Shown here piece after piece: positions 45,019-52,535 of a stretch of 64,000 nt of DNA; the stretch's first letter is position 1, and every line of letters begins with the position of its first letter. Made by a program: the position numbers and the translations under genes. The DNA lies in the NCBI RefSeq assembly GCF_041359055.1, contig NZ_JBGJKZ010000002.1, positions 124,001 to 188,000 of the forward strand. The letters are read 5' to 3'. This DNA is from Paenalcaligenes hominis_A. Its GTDB lineage: Bacteria > Pseudomonadota > Gammaproteobacteria > Burkholderiales > Burkholderiaceae_B. The notes below the pieces were generated by a model. It had not been told where the DNA came from. It ran no database searches and saw only the letters and a list, made by a program, of their open reading frames with translations.

Positions 45019-45648
45019 TTGACTGAAATAGGTGTGGCTCATCAAATAACAGATGCTAAGACGCTTGAGGCTATTTATGGCTTGCCCTCTAAATCCTCAA
45101 TTAAAAAAGAGGTCAACTACATACACCCGTATTACAAAGCGCTGGTGGAGGTGTCACCATTTGCTGTGCTAGCTACTAACGGTCCTGACGGGCTGGATGC
45201 ATCTCCTAGAGGTGACCAAGCAGGGTTTGTGCACGTTTATGATGATAAAACGCTATTGCTTCCAGACCGCCGCGGCAATAACCGCATTGATAGTCTGCGC
45301 AATATTATTCATGACCCTAGAGTGGCGCTAATTTTTTTGATACCTGGCGTAGGTGAAACATTACGAGTAAATGGTAAGGCTAAAATAACTACCGATCCAG
45401 GGTTAATGCAGCGGTTTGTTGTTAACGGCAAAGCCCCTTTGTCGGTGTTGACTATCAAAGTAGAACGTGTTTTTTTTCAGTGCTCTAGGGCGGTCGTCAG
45501 GTCTCAACTCTGGGATAGTGATCTGCACATTGACCGAAGCTCATTACCAAGCACGGGGGCTATATTAGAGGCACTAAGCCATGCGGAAATAGATGGTGCA
45601 GCGTACGATGCAGACTTACCTGAACGAGTAATGAGAACTCTTTACTGA
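45019..45648 (+). CDS. Pyridoxamine 5'-phosphate oxidase-fold FMN-dependent protein
   Basis: A 209-residue PPOX-fold protein similar to the MSMEG_1061-type subfamily: PFAVLATNGPDGLDASPRGD, LLLPDRRGNNRIDSLRNIIH, VALIFLIPGVGETLRVNGKA. It probably binds FMN; the substrate is unknown. The TTG at 45019 has AAGGAG seven bases upstream; the ATG at 45013 is too close to it and would add two residues. The gene lies in the accessory segment after the dead integrase and may be imported. Confidence 0.85.
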   Translation: MTEIGVAHQITDAKTLEAIYGLPSKSSIKKEVNYIHPYYKALVEVSPFAVLATNGPDGLDASPRGDQAGFVHVYDDKTLLLPDRRGNNRIDSLRNIIHDPRVALIFLIPGVGETLRVNGKAKITTDPGLMQRFVVNGKAPLSVLTIKVERVFFQCSRAVVRSQLWDSDLHIDRSSLPSTGAILEALSHAEIDGAAYDADLPERVMRTLY

Positions 45649-45815
45649 CAGGGCTTCCCATTCCCTCTGAGGATGCCTGATAGTTATGCCGAGCAGATCC
45701 GGTTTACTTGTGAAAAGACTTTGTGATGCATGGTGTTTACGGGGGCGGTTTGAAATCGGTTCGTAGATGGTGGTGTCGTATTAGTCATTACGTTAATTGT
45801 TCATAGGAGGTTGAT

Positions 45816-46052
45816 ATGTCTGTCTTTTTAGCTAATTTGGCAGATCGAGTGTTCTCAAAGTTGACTCCTAGCTTAAACCGAAAAGAACAAGAATGTGGGG
45901 CACTTCTTTATCATGAAAACGGTTCTGTATCCCTTAATTTAGAAAATAAAGATGTACAAAAAAGAATTACTCAACAATTAGAGGTTCTGTCTCAGTTCAA
46001 AATCAAAAGCCACGATGATCAAACTCAGAGCTTAGGTGAAAAGGATCGTTAA
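45816..46052 (+). CDS. Small protein of unknown function (78 aa)
   Basis: Not recognised. AGGAGG lies seven bases before the ATG, a strong ribosome site. The 78-residue product starts MSVFLANLADRVFSKLTPSL, is charged in its second half and has no membrane segment. It has no homologue in the window. A real small gene is likely. Confidence 0.6.
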   Translation: MSVFLANLADRVFSKLTPSLNRKEQECGALLYHENGSVSLNLENKDVQKRITQQLEVLSQFKIKSHDDQTQSLGEKDR

Positions 46053-46468
46053 AGGTGTGGCGTGCTGCTTATACTCTGCTATTAGCAACCCCAAGAGTGG
46101 TATAGGAAAAGCGTATCCTGAACCTTGATCGTGCCGACTCGATCGGCGTTTTCTTCGAAACCGCACGCCGCGCACTAGGTCAAAATGCCCAATCAAGAAT
46201 AAAAACAACATCAACCGACTGTTAAATCTATAGCTATTTCTTGCATAGTGCAGGGCAAGGCGGTTTTTTATTGGGCAACACTTTGAGCGCTGAAAAAAAT
46301 GTAGACGTTTAGCACCCATGTAAAGCCCTCAAACGATTTGGCGTGAGTGCCATCAGAAAGACTCAAACTGAATCGAAACGAGCTAGGGCTCAGAGGTGTT
46401 TGAGCTGTTTTTTTGGTGTGCTGTAAGAAAGGATAGCTAGTTGGATAAACCCGTTAAGTGTAATTACT
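46053..46468. other. Non-coding stretch before the orphan antitoxin-like gene
   Basis: No supported gene or clear terminator. It probably includes debris of past insertions. Confidence 0.4.
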
Positions 46469-46675
46469 TTATTTGGTTTCGCGTTTCTTTGAAAATACGG
46501 CTTCTTGTTTTAATTCTGCAACTGAGATTTCTACAATTTTCCCATTTTTCTTTATGACGATACCGGTGTTGGTTTTGATGGCGTCTTCACGAGCTAGATT
46601 TGCGGTGCGTCTAAACGCATCAAAAGTCTGAAAGATGAAGGAGTCTTTTGATTGTTTTAGTACAGTCGCTCTCAT
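46469..46675 (-). CDS. Small antitoxin-like protein, orphan copy (68 aa)
   Basis: A 68-residue protein sharing LAREDAIKTNTGIVIKKNGK and then IVEIS.AELKQ with the 72-residue protein at 48530-48748; the homologous DNA includes a 71-bp identical block. The N-terminal third differs. Its paralogue is coupled to a zeta-kinase remnant, so it is probably a leftover small partner or antitoxin. No partner gene lies beside it here. Confidence 0.6.
   Translation of the reverse strand: MRATVLKQSKDSFIFQTFDAFRRTANLAREDAIKTNTGIVIKKNGKIVEISVAELKQEAVFSKKRETK
46524..46594 (+). repeat. 71-bp direct repeat, left copy, flanking hipBA
   Basis: Identical over 71 bases to 48603-48673, same orientation, 2079 bp apart. 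It lies inside the small paralogous genes on the - strand. Confidence 0.95.
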
Positions 46676-46786
46676 TGGTATTCTTTCCAGTCCGGTAATA
46701 ACGGCGTGTGTTCCGCGTTATCATATAGGGTGTATGTCTCATAGTAGCTTAACCAATGAAGGTACTTTATAGGGTACTTCGCCATA

Positions 46787-46857
46787 ACAACCTAAAGCGA
46801 GTAAAATACATTTACAACCTAAAGCGAGTATTTCATAATAACAACCTAAAGCGAGTA
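46787..46857 (+). promoter_or_regulatory. Three 17-bp direct repeats with 27-bp period before hipB
   Basis: ACAACCTAAAGCGAGTA occurs at 46787-46803, 46814-46830 and 46841-46857, each 27 bp from the next, separated by unrelated 10-bp spacers. The last ends three bases before the hipB start and contains the likely ribosome site (AAAGCGAG). This is probably an operator array for HipB, differing from the E. coli TATCC-N8-GGATA palindromes. Confidence 0.8.
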
Positions 46858-46860
46858 AAA

Positions 46861-47130
46861 ATGAGTTCTACTCCCACACCGCCCATTACGCTACTAACCA
46901 CCAATCATTTAGCCTTGATGTTGCGCTCCTTACGCAAACGTAAAGGCTGGACACAGGCTGACTTGGCCAAAAGGCTTAACGTCTCTCAGCAAGCGGTGTC
47001 TAGAATGGAGGTGAACGCGGACAACTTATCTTGGGCGCGGTTGCATCATGTGTTGAACGTTTTAGACGCCAAAGTATCAGTAGTAACTGATGAGTATCTA
47101 GAGGCCACACGGCCACAGACGGAGTGGTGA
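46861..47130 (+). CDS. hipB: HipB-like XRE-family antitoxin
   Basis: An 89-residue DNA-binding antitoxin with a helix-turn-helix (about residues 28-60): RKGWTQADLAKRLNVSQQAV, SRMEVN. The ATG at 46861 fits the family; the open frame from 46756 would translate the three repeats as an extension and is rejected. It ends in TGATG, overlapping hipA by one base. It neutralises HipA and represses its own promoter, presumably at the repeats. Confidence 0.92.
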   Translation: MSSTPTPPITLLTTNHLALMLRSLRKRKGWTQADLAKRLNVSQQAVSRMEVNADNLSWARLHHVLNVLDAKVSVVTDEYLEATRPQTEW

Positions 47131-48437
47131 TGAGCGCTTTAGCTATCTGGATGAATGGGTTTTATGTGGGAGAATGGCAGCGCGCAGGGCGTTTGCCTGC
47201 GGTATTGCGTTATGACGACGTCTGGGTAAAGAGCACCGCAGGGCGTCCTTTATCCTTGTCTTTGCCCTTTACATCAACTGAAGCGCAAATTTCCGGTGAT
47301 GTGGTTACACATTATTTTGAAAACTTACTACCAGACAACCCAACGATTCTAAGCAAGATGGCAGCACGGTTTCGAGCCACTTCAACTGATGCCTTTAGTT
47401 TATTGGAGAAAATTGGTAGGGATGCGGCAGGGGCAGTACAGTTATTGCCTGTAGGGCTTGAGCCATCGAATGTCTTTCAAGTCGATGCCCGCCCGCTTTC
47501 TGAGGCTCAGGTGGCCGACTATCTTCGTCGAACATTACGTACGGGCTCTGACGCCTTATTTGAAAGTGAGTTTCGTTTTTCGCTTGCTGGAGCGCAGGAG
47601 AAAACAGCCCTCCTATTTCACGAGGGCCAATGGTGCTTACCAGAAAATGCGACCCCAACCACGCACATTATTAAACTGCCTTTAGGCCTAGTCGGTAACC
47701 ATCGCTATGACCTCAGCCATTCGGTTGAAAATGAATGGCTCTGTATGCACCTACTCAAAGAGCTGGGTTTACCTGTGGCGAATGTAGAGATGGCTTTGTT
47801 TGAAGACCAGAAGGTGCTGGTAGTGGAGCGTTTTGACCGTCGTTGGAATGACAAGGGGTGGTGGATGCGAATCCCTCATGAGGATATATTACAAGCACAT
47901 GGTTTACCGTCTCATCTTAAATATGAGTCGGATGGTGGGCCCGGCATTGAGTCCATTATGAGACTCTTAGAGTCCTCCAGTCATTCCCAAGCAGACCAGA
48001 AGACCTTTTTTAAAAGTTTGCTGGTTTTTTGGTTAATGGCTGCCATTGACGGACATGCGAAGAATTTCAGCCTTGAGATTGGCCCAAGAGGCGCATTTCG
48101 CTTAGCTCCTCTTTATGATGTGCTCTCTGCCTGGCCTTGGGAGGGAAAAGGCGCTCAACAACTTCACTTTCGGGATATGAAGATGGCAATGGCCTTGAGA
48201 ACAAAGAATACGCATTACCATCTATTCACTATTTATCGACGCCACTGGTTGGAGATAGGAACGAAGTATTTAGGAGAGGCGCTTACAGAGCAGCTACTAG
48301 AAGACGTGCCGACTCAATTAAAGAAGTCGTTAGACAGACTGGGACAGCGGTTACCTAATGATTTTCCAGTGGCGCTGTTTGAAAGAGTTTGTCACGGAAT
48401 CGACCGGCAAATAGTACGGCTGAAAAGTAACAAATGA
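47130..48437 (+). CDS. hipA: HipA-like serine/threonine kinase toxin
   Basis: HipA kinases phosphorylate glutamyl-tRNA synthetase and induce dormancy. The 435-residue product matches the E. coli HipA length. It has the SLAGAQEKTALL loop (autophosphorylation Ser near 151), the ATP-binding HIIKLP, ERFDRRW, the catalytic AAIDGHAKNF (D307, N312) and the Mg-binding APLYDVLSAW (D330). All key residues are present, so it should be active. Start at 47130 overlaps the hipB stop. Confidence 0.95.
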   Translation: MSALAIWMNGFYVGEWQRAGRLPAVLRYDDVWVKSTAGRPLSLSLPFTSTEAQISGDVVTHYFENLLPDNPTILSKMAARFRATSTDAFSLLEKIGRDAAGAVQLLPVGLEPSNVFQVDARPLSEAQVADYLRRTLRTGSDALFESEFRFSLAGAQEKTALLFHEGQWCLPENATPTTHIIKLPLGLVGNHRYDLSHSVENEWLCMHLLKELGLPVANVEMALFEDQKVLVVERFDRRWNDKGWWMRIPHEDILQAHGLPSHLKYESDGGPGIESIMRLLESSSHSQADQKTFFKSLLVFWLMAAIDGHAKNFSLEIGPRGAFRLAPLYDVLSAWPWEGKGAQQLHFRDMKMAMALRTKNTHYHLFTIYRRHWLEIGTKYLGEALTEQLLEDVPTQLKKSLDRLGQRLPNDFPVALFERVCHGIDRQIVRLKSNK

Positions 48438-48529
48438 TAGCACCGCCAACAAAAGCTGCCAATGAAACGTTGATATATTTGCCGTTGTATTACTGCGCGT
48501 TTACATAAAACCGCCTAACCGCGGCCTTT

Positions 48530-48748
48530 TTATTGTTTGTTATCTTGTTCAGCTAGATGATGTTTTTTCACCGCTAACGCTTGTTGCTTTAGTTCGGCTG
48601 CCGAGATTTCTACAATTTTCCCATTTTTCTTTATGACGATACCGGTGTTGGTTTTGATGGCGTCTTCACGAGCGAGTTGGGCGGCACGAATCAAAGCATC
48701 AGAAACGGCTGCTTTAAATTGGGCGAAGTTGTTAAACGGTAGACTCAT
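48530..48748 (-). CDS. Small antitoxin-like partner of zeta-type kinase (72 aa)
   Basis: A 72-residue protein, start overlapping the kinase remnant by four bases (ATGA type). It shares the core LAREDAIKTNTGIVIKKNGK with the orphan at 46469-46675. Its function is unknown; the coupling to a zeta-like kinase suggests an antitoxin or accessory role. Confidence 0.65.
   Translation of the reverse strand: MSLPFNNFAQFKAAVSDALIRAAQLAREDAIKTNTGIVIKKNGKIVEISAAELKQQALAVKKHHLAEQDNKQ
48603..48673 (+). repeat. 71-bp direct repeat, right copy, flanking hipBA
   Basis: Identical to 46524-46594; the two copies bracket the hipBA module. Confidence 0.95.
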
Positions 48749-48972
48749 GGGTTTTCTCCGTTAGCTAACAAGATCATTTGGTCGCTAGAGTTATCATACA
48801 ACATCCAAGAGTTAACCGCTTTTTTGTAGTCACTATGAAATAGCTTCAGTCCGGATTTAAAGCGTCTTTGAATAACAGGGGTAGGGATGTGGTGACCACC
48901 TTGAGCAACACGGTTAGCGATTCGTTGGAAACAAGTCTTTACTTCTTCCAGCATGATTTTTCCGGCCCGCAC
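48745..48972 (-). pseudogene. C-terminal remnant of a zeta-toxin/COG4185-type kinase
   Basis: The 75-codon frame matches only the last part of zeta-like ATPases: RIANRVAQGGHHIPTPVIQR, RRFKSGLKLF, then WMLYDNSSDQMILLANG. The P-loop and catalytic half are absent, and upstream bases encode nothing similar. It is overlapped by the small partner gene. Start shown is an in-frame GTG of no clear significance. Confidence 0.8.
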
Positions 48973-49139
48973 GGTGACAAGCTCCGGCTCAAAGGGTGCT
49001 TAGCCTTTTGGTAACAGTACGTTAGAGAGGCAGGCGGTGAGTATAAATGGAAAAGTGATACATGCAGTTCACATTAAGCATGGCAAAGCGATACAGAAAT
49101 CGATAGATTGGAGATGGGCAGATAGCACCCGCTCAAAAT

Positions 49140-49163
49140 AGCCCGCACATGCGGGGCTTTTTT
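49140..49163 (+). terminator. Hairpin terminator between kinase remnant and hicB
   Basis: AGCCCGC / GCGGGGCT with a four-base loop (one bulged G) and six T on the + strand. It lies five bases beyond the hicB stop and may work in both directions. Confidence 0.55.
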
Positions 49164-49167
49164 GCAT

Positions 49168-49560
49168 CTAGGCACCAGCCATTTCATGTTCAGCAGCAGA
49201 AGCTAAGAAAGCAGATCGGCTTTGGCCACGTTGTTTGGCAGCGGCATCGATACGGTGAACCAATCCTTCTGGCAAGCTAATGTTAAGACGGACAGAGCGA
49301 GATCGAACTTTGTTTAGGTCGATGTCTACCATCATCCAGAATCCGCCGTCTTGGTAGTCCTCATGGTTTAGCCATGTATCGGGGGTACTAGCAACAGGGA
49401 TAGGATCAGTATCCGCGCCGAAATGAGCCTCAACGGCTTCTTGGGCTGCTTTTGGTAAATCTTTAATTTCATCTGCAGCAGTAAAACAGCCGGGAATATC
49501 AGGGAAGGTAGCGCTATAGGCGTAGCCCTCTTCAGCGTAAACGTAAATAGGGTAAAACAT
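49168..49560 (-). CDS. hicB: HicB-like antitoxin with ribbon-helix-helix tail
   Basis: A 130-residue protein with the HicB partially degraded RNase H-like fold (YSATFPDIPGCFTAADEIKD, then AAQEAVEAHF) and a C-terminal ribbon-helix-helix (SVRLNISLPEGLVHRIDAAA, QRGQSRSAFLASAA). It normally neutralises HicA and represses the operon. AGGAGG lies eight bases before the ATG. The upstream hicA frame lacks an ATG. Confidence 0.93.
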   Translation of the reverse strand: MFYPIYVYAEEGYAYSATFPDIPGCFTAADEIKDLPKAAQEAVEAHFGADTDPIPVASTPDTWLNHEDYQDGGFWMMVDIDLNKVRSRSVRLNISLPEGLVHRIDAAAKQRGQSRSAFLASAAEHEMAGA

Positions 49561-49580
49561 AGTGAAGTCCTCCTAGCCTA

Positions 49581-49760
49581 CTAGAGGCCTGCTTGTTTAA
49601 AAATGCTGCGAACGGTAGGTTTGGGCAAATCCTTTTTTGGGTGTGGAATGGTGACCTTGCCTTTTTTGGTTGGGTGCTTGAACTGATGGTGTGAGCCTAC
49701 GGTATGTACTAAATACCAGCCATCTGCCTTAATTTGCTTAATGATCTCTGCGCTGTTTAT
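49581..49760 (-). pseudogene. hicA: HicA-like toxin without a usable start codon
   Basis: The - strand frame encodes 59 residues of a HicA double-stranded RNA-binding toxin: SAEIIKQIKADGWYLVHTVG, catalytic-region GSHHQFKHPTKKGKVTIPHP and a final KQAGL. The expected ATG is ATA (49758-49760), with an in-frame TAG two codons upstream and no ribosome site. The catalytic His remains. The toxin is probably not made, or is made at very low level from a non-standard start. Confidence 0.85.
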
Positions 49761-50075
49761 TGTCTAATAACACACAACAATACACAACAACGCACAATAA
49801 TTTTGTTTAAATTAACGCTCTTGCGTGATTGTTTATTGGAGTGCGGCTTTATAAAGTAATAAGCATAGACGTTTACAACGGCCGTGTAGAGCCCAAGGCT
49901 GTACTGCCTTTAAAGCGTCTTCTACCACGCTTGAATTGATGACTATGGGGAGTAAAATTTTTGGTGTGGCTGAGGTCTTAAATTCAGTCTACGGTGAAAG
50001 ATCGGTGAAAGATGTTTATTTTGATCAAATGACAATTAGTATAAAAGTCATAAAAACATATTAGAGAGACAATCT
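49761..50075. other. Intergenic region between hicA remnant and exported PDT-like gene
   Basis: It contains an A/C-rich simple stretch (49767-49800) just upstream of the broken hicA start and a tandem CGGTGAAAGAT duplication (49991-50012). The latter lies 64 bases before the next start codon and may be a regulatory site. No gene is supported. Confidence 0.45.
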
Positions 50076-50975
50076 ATGCTGAGTTTAGGTAATGGTAGTA
50101 ATCCTTTTAAAAGTCTGGCAACTACCGTATTGCTTACGGCTTCGTTGACTGTTGGTGGTAATGTGTTTGCCGAAAACAAAAAAATAGCCTATTTAGGACC
50201 AGAGGGGGCTTGGTCACATCAAGCTAGTGCCGATTTGTATGGGGCAGACCAAGAGCTGTTGGGGATGACTCGAGAGGAATGGATTTCTGCGTTTAATAAT
50301 CGAGAGATTGATGTCCTTATACTTCCTGTGACCACTTCTGTGGTCGGTGTTACGCCTTATATGGATGATGTGTTAGAGCTAAAGGGTGCAGTGATTATGG
50401 GTGAGTATCCTAAAATGCTCTCTTATGATTTACTTGCTAAGCCTGGTGCAAAGTTTGAGGATATTAAGCGTGTTTTAGCTCATCCGGTCGCTCATTCTGA
50501 GGTCAAGCCTTGGATGGATAAGGAAATGCCCAACGCGGAGCGAATTAATGCTGCCTCAGGTGGGGCTGCCGCCAAAGAGGTCTCAGAGGGGGACTCATTA
50601 GAAGTTGCCTCTATGGGGCCTAAGATAGCTAGTCAGGTGTATGAGCTTGTCTCATTGCGAGATCACATTGAAGAAGGGCCTCATAATGTAACTCGTTGGT
50701 GGATTTTGGGGTTTGAGCCTACACCGCCCACAGGCAATGACAAGACAACTTTGCTAGCCGAGGTCAAGGATGACCAGTTTTCAGCGTTGATGAAAGGGAT
50801 GCTGGAGAGTGATGTCACTATTCTCACTATTTATGAGCGCCCTGATTTAAAGACCATTGATGGTCATCGGTATTTAATCGAGGTAGAGGGGCATGCCCAA
50901 GTCGGAGCACTGAAGAGTTATCTTGATACTAATAAAGAGATTCGAGTGTTAGGTTCTTACCCTAAAAAAACCTGA
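50076..50975 (+). CDS. Exported prephenate dehydratase-like protein with ACT-like domain
   Basis: A 299-residue protein with a Sec signal (about residues 1-32, ending NVFA). The body resembles P-protein prephenate dehydratase: IAYLGPEGAWSHQASADLYG, LAHPVAHSEVKPWMDKEMPN, SMGPKIASQVYELVSL, HNVTRWWILG. The usual catalytic TRF motif reads TRW. An ACT-like C-terminal part (about 218-295) has IYERPDL in place of the ESRP phenylalanine-binding motif. The known periplasmic dehydratase PheC is of a different fold. It may make phenylpyruvate outside the cytoplasm, or be a catalytically dead sensor. AGAGAG precedes the ATG. Confidence 0.75.
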   Translation: MLSLGNGSNPFKSLATTVLLTASLTVGGNVFAENKKIAYLGPEGAWSHQASADLYGADQELLGMTREEWISAFNNREIDVLILPVTTSVVGVTPYMDDVLELKGAVIMGEYPKMLSYDLLAKPGAKFEDIKRVLAHPVAHSEVKPWMDKEMPNAERINAASGGAAAKEVSEGDSLEVASMGPKIASQVYELVSLRDHIEEGPHNVTRWWILGFEPTPPTGNDKTTLLAEVKDDQFSALMKGMLESDVTILTIYERPDLKTIDGHRYLIEVEGHAQVGALKSYLDTNKEIRVLGSYPKKT

Positions 50976-50980
50976 TACGA

Positions 50981-51038
50981 GCCAACACGCCCAAGCGTAT
51001 TGCTAGTTTATTCAAGATTTTAGCTTGGGCGTATTGGC
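50981..51038 (+). other. Stem-loop between PDT-like gene and DUF4298 gene
   Basis: ACGCCCAAGC / GCTTGGGCGT (10 bp) with an outer GCCAA / TTGGC (5 bp) and one mismatch; 26-base loop. There is no T run, so a classical terminator is unlikely. Confidence 0.55.
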
Positions 51039-51093
51039 ACGCTCTGGGTTCTGTTCATTTATTATTTATTGCTAAGCCAACCACCTTATCACT

Positions 51094-51396
51094 ATGCATT
51101 TACATGAGCGTATTAAAAAACAGGAAGCCATCTTGAATCAGGCCCACGAGTTATCAGAGGCTTTAAAACAAGTGGTGGCGAATTGGGAGGCGCTGCAGCC
51201 CCAGTTTGCAGAGTTGATGGCGTATTATGGCAGTACTCAATGGTATGAAGATAGACAAGCGTATGAGGAGGGCAAGCTAGCTGGCGTAGCTTGCGGAGTA
51301 CTCAGCGAGGATGCGGTTTACAACGTCTATATGCAGCAACGAGAGGTGGCTTTTCAGGCCATGCGCACAGCGCTGGCCTATATAGAGAATAATTAA
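51094..51396 (+). CDS. DUF4298 domain protein
   Basis: A 100-residue all-helical protein of the DUF4298 type: NWEALQPQFAELMAYYGSTQ, WYEDRQAYEEGKL, and VLSEDAVYNVYMQQ. The function of the family is unknown. It is convergent with queE and ends nine bases from it. Confidence 0.85.
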   Translation: MHLHERIKKQEAILNQAHELSEALKQVVANWEALQPQFAELMAYYGSTQWYEDRQAYEEGKLAGVACGVLSEDAVYNVYMQQREVAFQAMRTALAYIENN

Positions 51397-51405
51397 TTAG
51401 AAACG

Positions 51406-52113
51406 CTAAACCCCACGTCTATTTCCCCACAGCAAAGCATGCAGCTGGGGGAGGACACGAACGTTTTTTAATTGTTGTGATTGCATAACTTGCTCGACCA
51501 GCTCACTGTATTTACGCAATAAGTAACTAGCCATGGTGTGTTCATCTGGATCATCGGTTTTGTCATTACCGACTTGTAAAAACAAAGGCAATTCAGGGTA
51601 ACGCTTATGAATGTCCGTAGCATAATGCAGATCCGTTTCATTGAAGATGACGATTTTCAGGGAAACATTGCGGCCACGGAGTTTATCGATAATAAGGCTT
51701 AAAAGGGCGAAATCTGTGTCCATGCCACTGGATGGAGGTTTGGGTGACAATGTGATTTCGTCCATCAGTAACAACGCATCATTCCATTTAGAGCCTTGCG
51801 TCTCGATGGCTACCGTAAAACCATGGGTTTGCAGTAAAGCTACCAAGGCAGACAGCTCTTTATGCAAAGCTGGGTTACCACCACTAATCGTAATATGATC
51901 GACTTGGTCATTGTGTAATTGTTGCAGTGTTGCCAAAATTGCTTCAGCACTCATGGCTGTGGCTTTTGTTGAACCGTCCCAAGTGAATTTGGAGTCACAC
52001 CAGCTGCATTGGTAATCACAGCCTGCTAGCCGTACAAAGCATGTTTTGCGTCCAATGACCATGCCTTCTCCTTGGACCGTAGGGCCAAAGATTTCTAACA
52101 CAGGAAGGCTCAT
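51406..52113 (-). CDS. queE: 7-carboxy-7-deazaguanine synthase QueE (radical SAM)
   Basis: QueE makes 7-carboxy-7-deazaguanine from 6-carboxytetrahydropterin in queuosine synthesis. The 235-residue product opens with IFGPTVQGEGMVIGRKTCFV and has the radical SAM cluster CX3CX2C at C32, C36 and C39 (AGCDYQCSWCDSKFTWDG). The glycine-rich SAM site is TISGGNPAL. It overlaps queD by four bases (ATGA type). It is the third gene of the riboswitch-controlled operon. Confidence 0.96.
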   Translation of the reverse strand: MSLPVLEIFGPTVQGEGMVIGRKTCFVRLAGCDYQCSWCDSKFTWDGSTKATAMSAEAILATLQQLHNDQVDHITISGGNPALHKELSALVALLQTHGFTVAIETQGSKWNDALLLMDEITLSPKPPSSGMDTDFALLSLIIDKLRGRNVSLKIVIFNETDLHYATDIHKRYPELPLFLQVGNDKTDDPDEHTMASYLLRKYSELVEQVMQSQQLKNVRVLPQLHALLWGNRRGV

Positions 52114-52535
52114 GCAAAATCCTTGGTGTGGGGGATATAACGCACATAGCTGGTGGGCGTTTCTCGAACGAGGACTTGAATGCAGCGGGGTTTATTAGGG
52201 GTTTGATCCAAATAGGTTTGGATGCGTCGCCAAGTGGCCTCTGCCACTATTTCCGTAGAGGGCGGCAGGTCTTTAAAATCAGCATGGTCGTTTAACAAGC
52301 TATGGTCATACACGCCATGTACAAGCTTTTTTAGGGTTTGAAAATTAACTAAAAAACCGCACTCATCAAGCTCTTCTCCGACAATGGTGATGTTCGCAAA
52401 ATACGTATGACCATGAAGGCGCTGACAGATGCCGGCATTCTCATTGGGAAGAAAGTGCGCTGCTGCAAAGTGCATGTCTTTGTTCAGCTCGTAACGGTAG
52501 TCATGGGCGGGGGTAGGGTAAAACTGTTGCAACAT
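52110..52535 (-). CDS. queD: 6-carboxy-5,6,7,8-tetrahydropterin synthase QueD
   Basis: QueD converts 7,8-dihydroneopterin triphosphate to carboxytetrahydropterin. The 141-residue product has zinc ligands in MHFAAAHFLP and RLHGHTYFA, the catalytic Cys in NAGICQRLHGH, and the later YDHSLLNDH motif. It starts directly after the queC stop with no gap and overlaps queE by four bases. Confidence 0.96.
   Translation of the reverse strand: MLQQFYPTPAHDYRYELNKDMHFAAAHFLPNENAGICQRLHGHTYFANITIVGEELDECGFLVNFQTLKKLVHGVYDHSLLNDHADFKDLPPSTEIVAEATWRRIQTYLDQTPNKPRCIQVLVRETPTSYVRYIPHTKDFA

Noticed and set aside
46032..46319. 95-codon - strand frame after the 78-aa gene
   Set aside because: It overlaps the end of the 78-aa gene, has no ribosome site and its composition looks non-coding.
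46787..46857. Repeat array as a CRISPR or plasmid iteron origin
   Set aside because: Only three 17-bp repeats with 10-bp spacers, no cas or rep gene, and they abut a hipB start codon, so an operator is more likely.
46756..46860. Extended N terminus for HipB
   Set aside because: It would translate the three repeats as NLKRV units; there is no ribosome site before 46756, while 46861 fits the family length.
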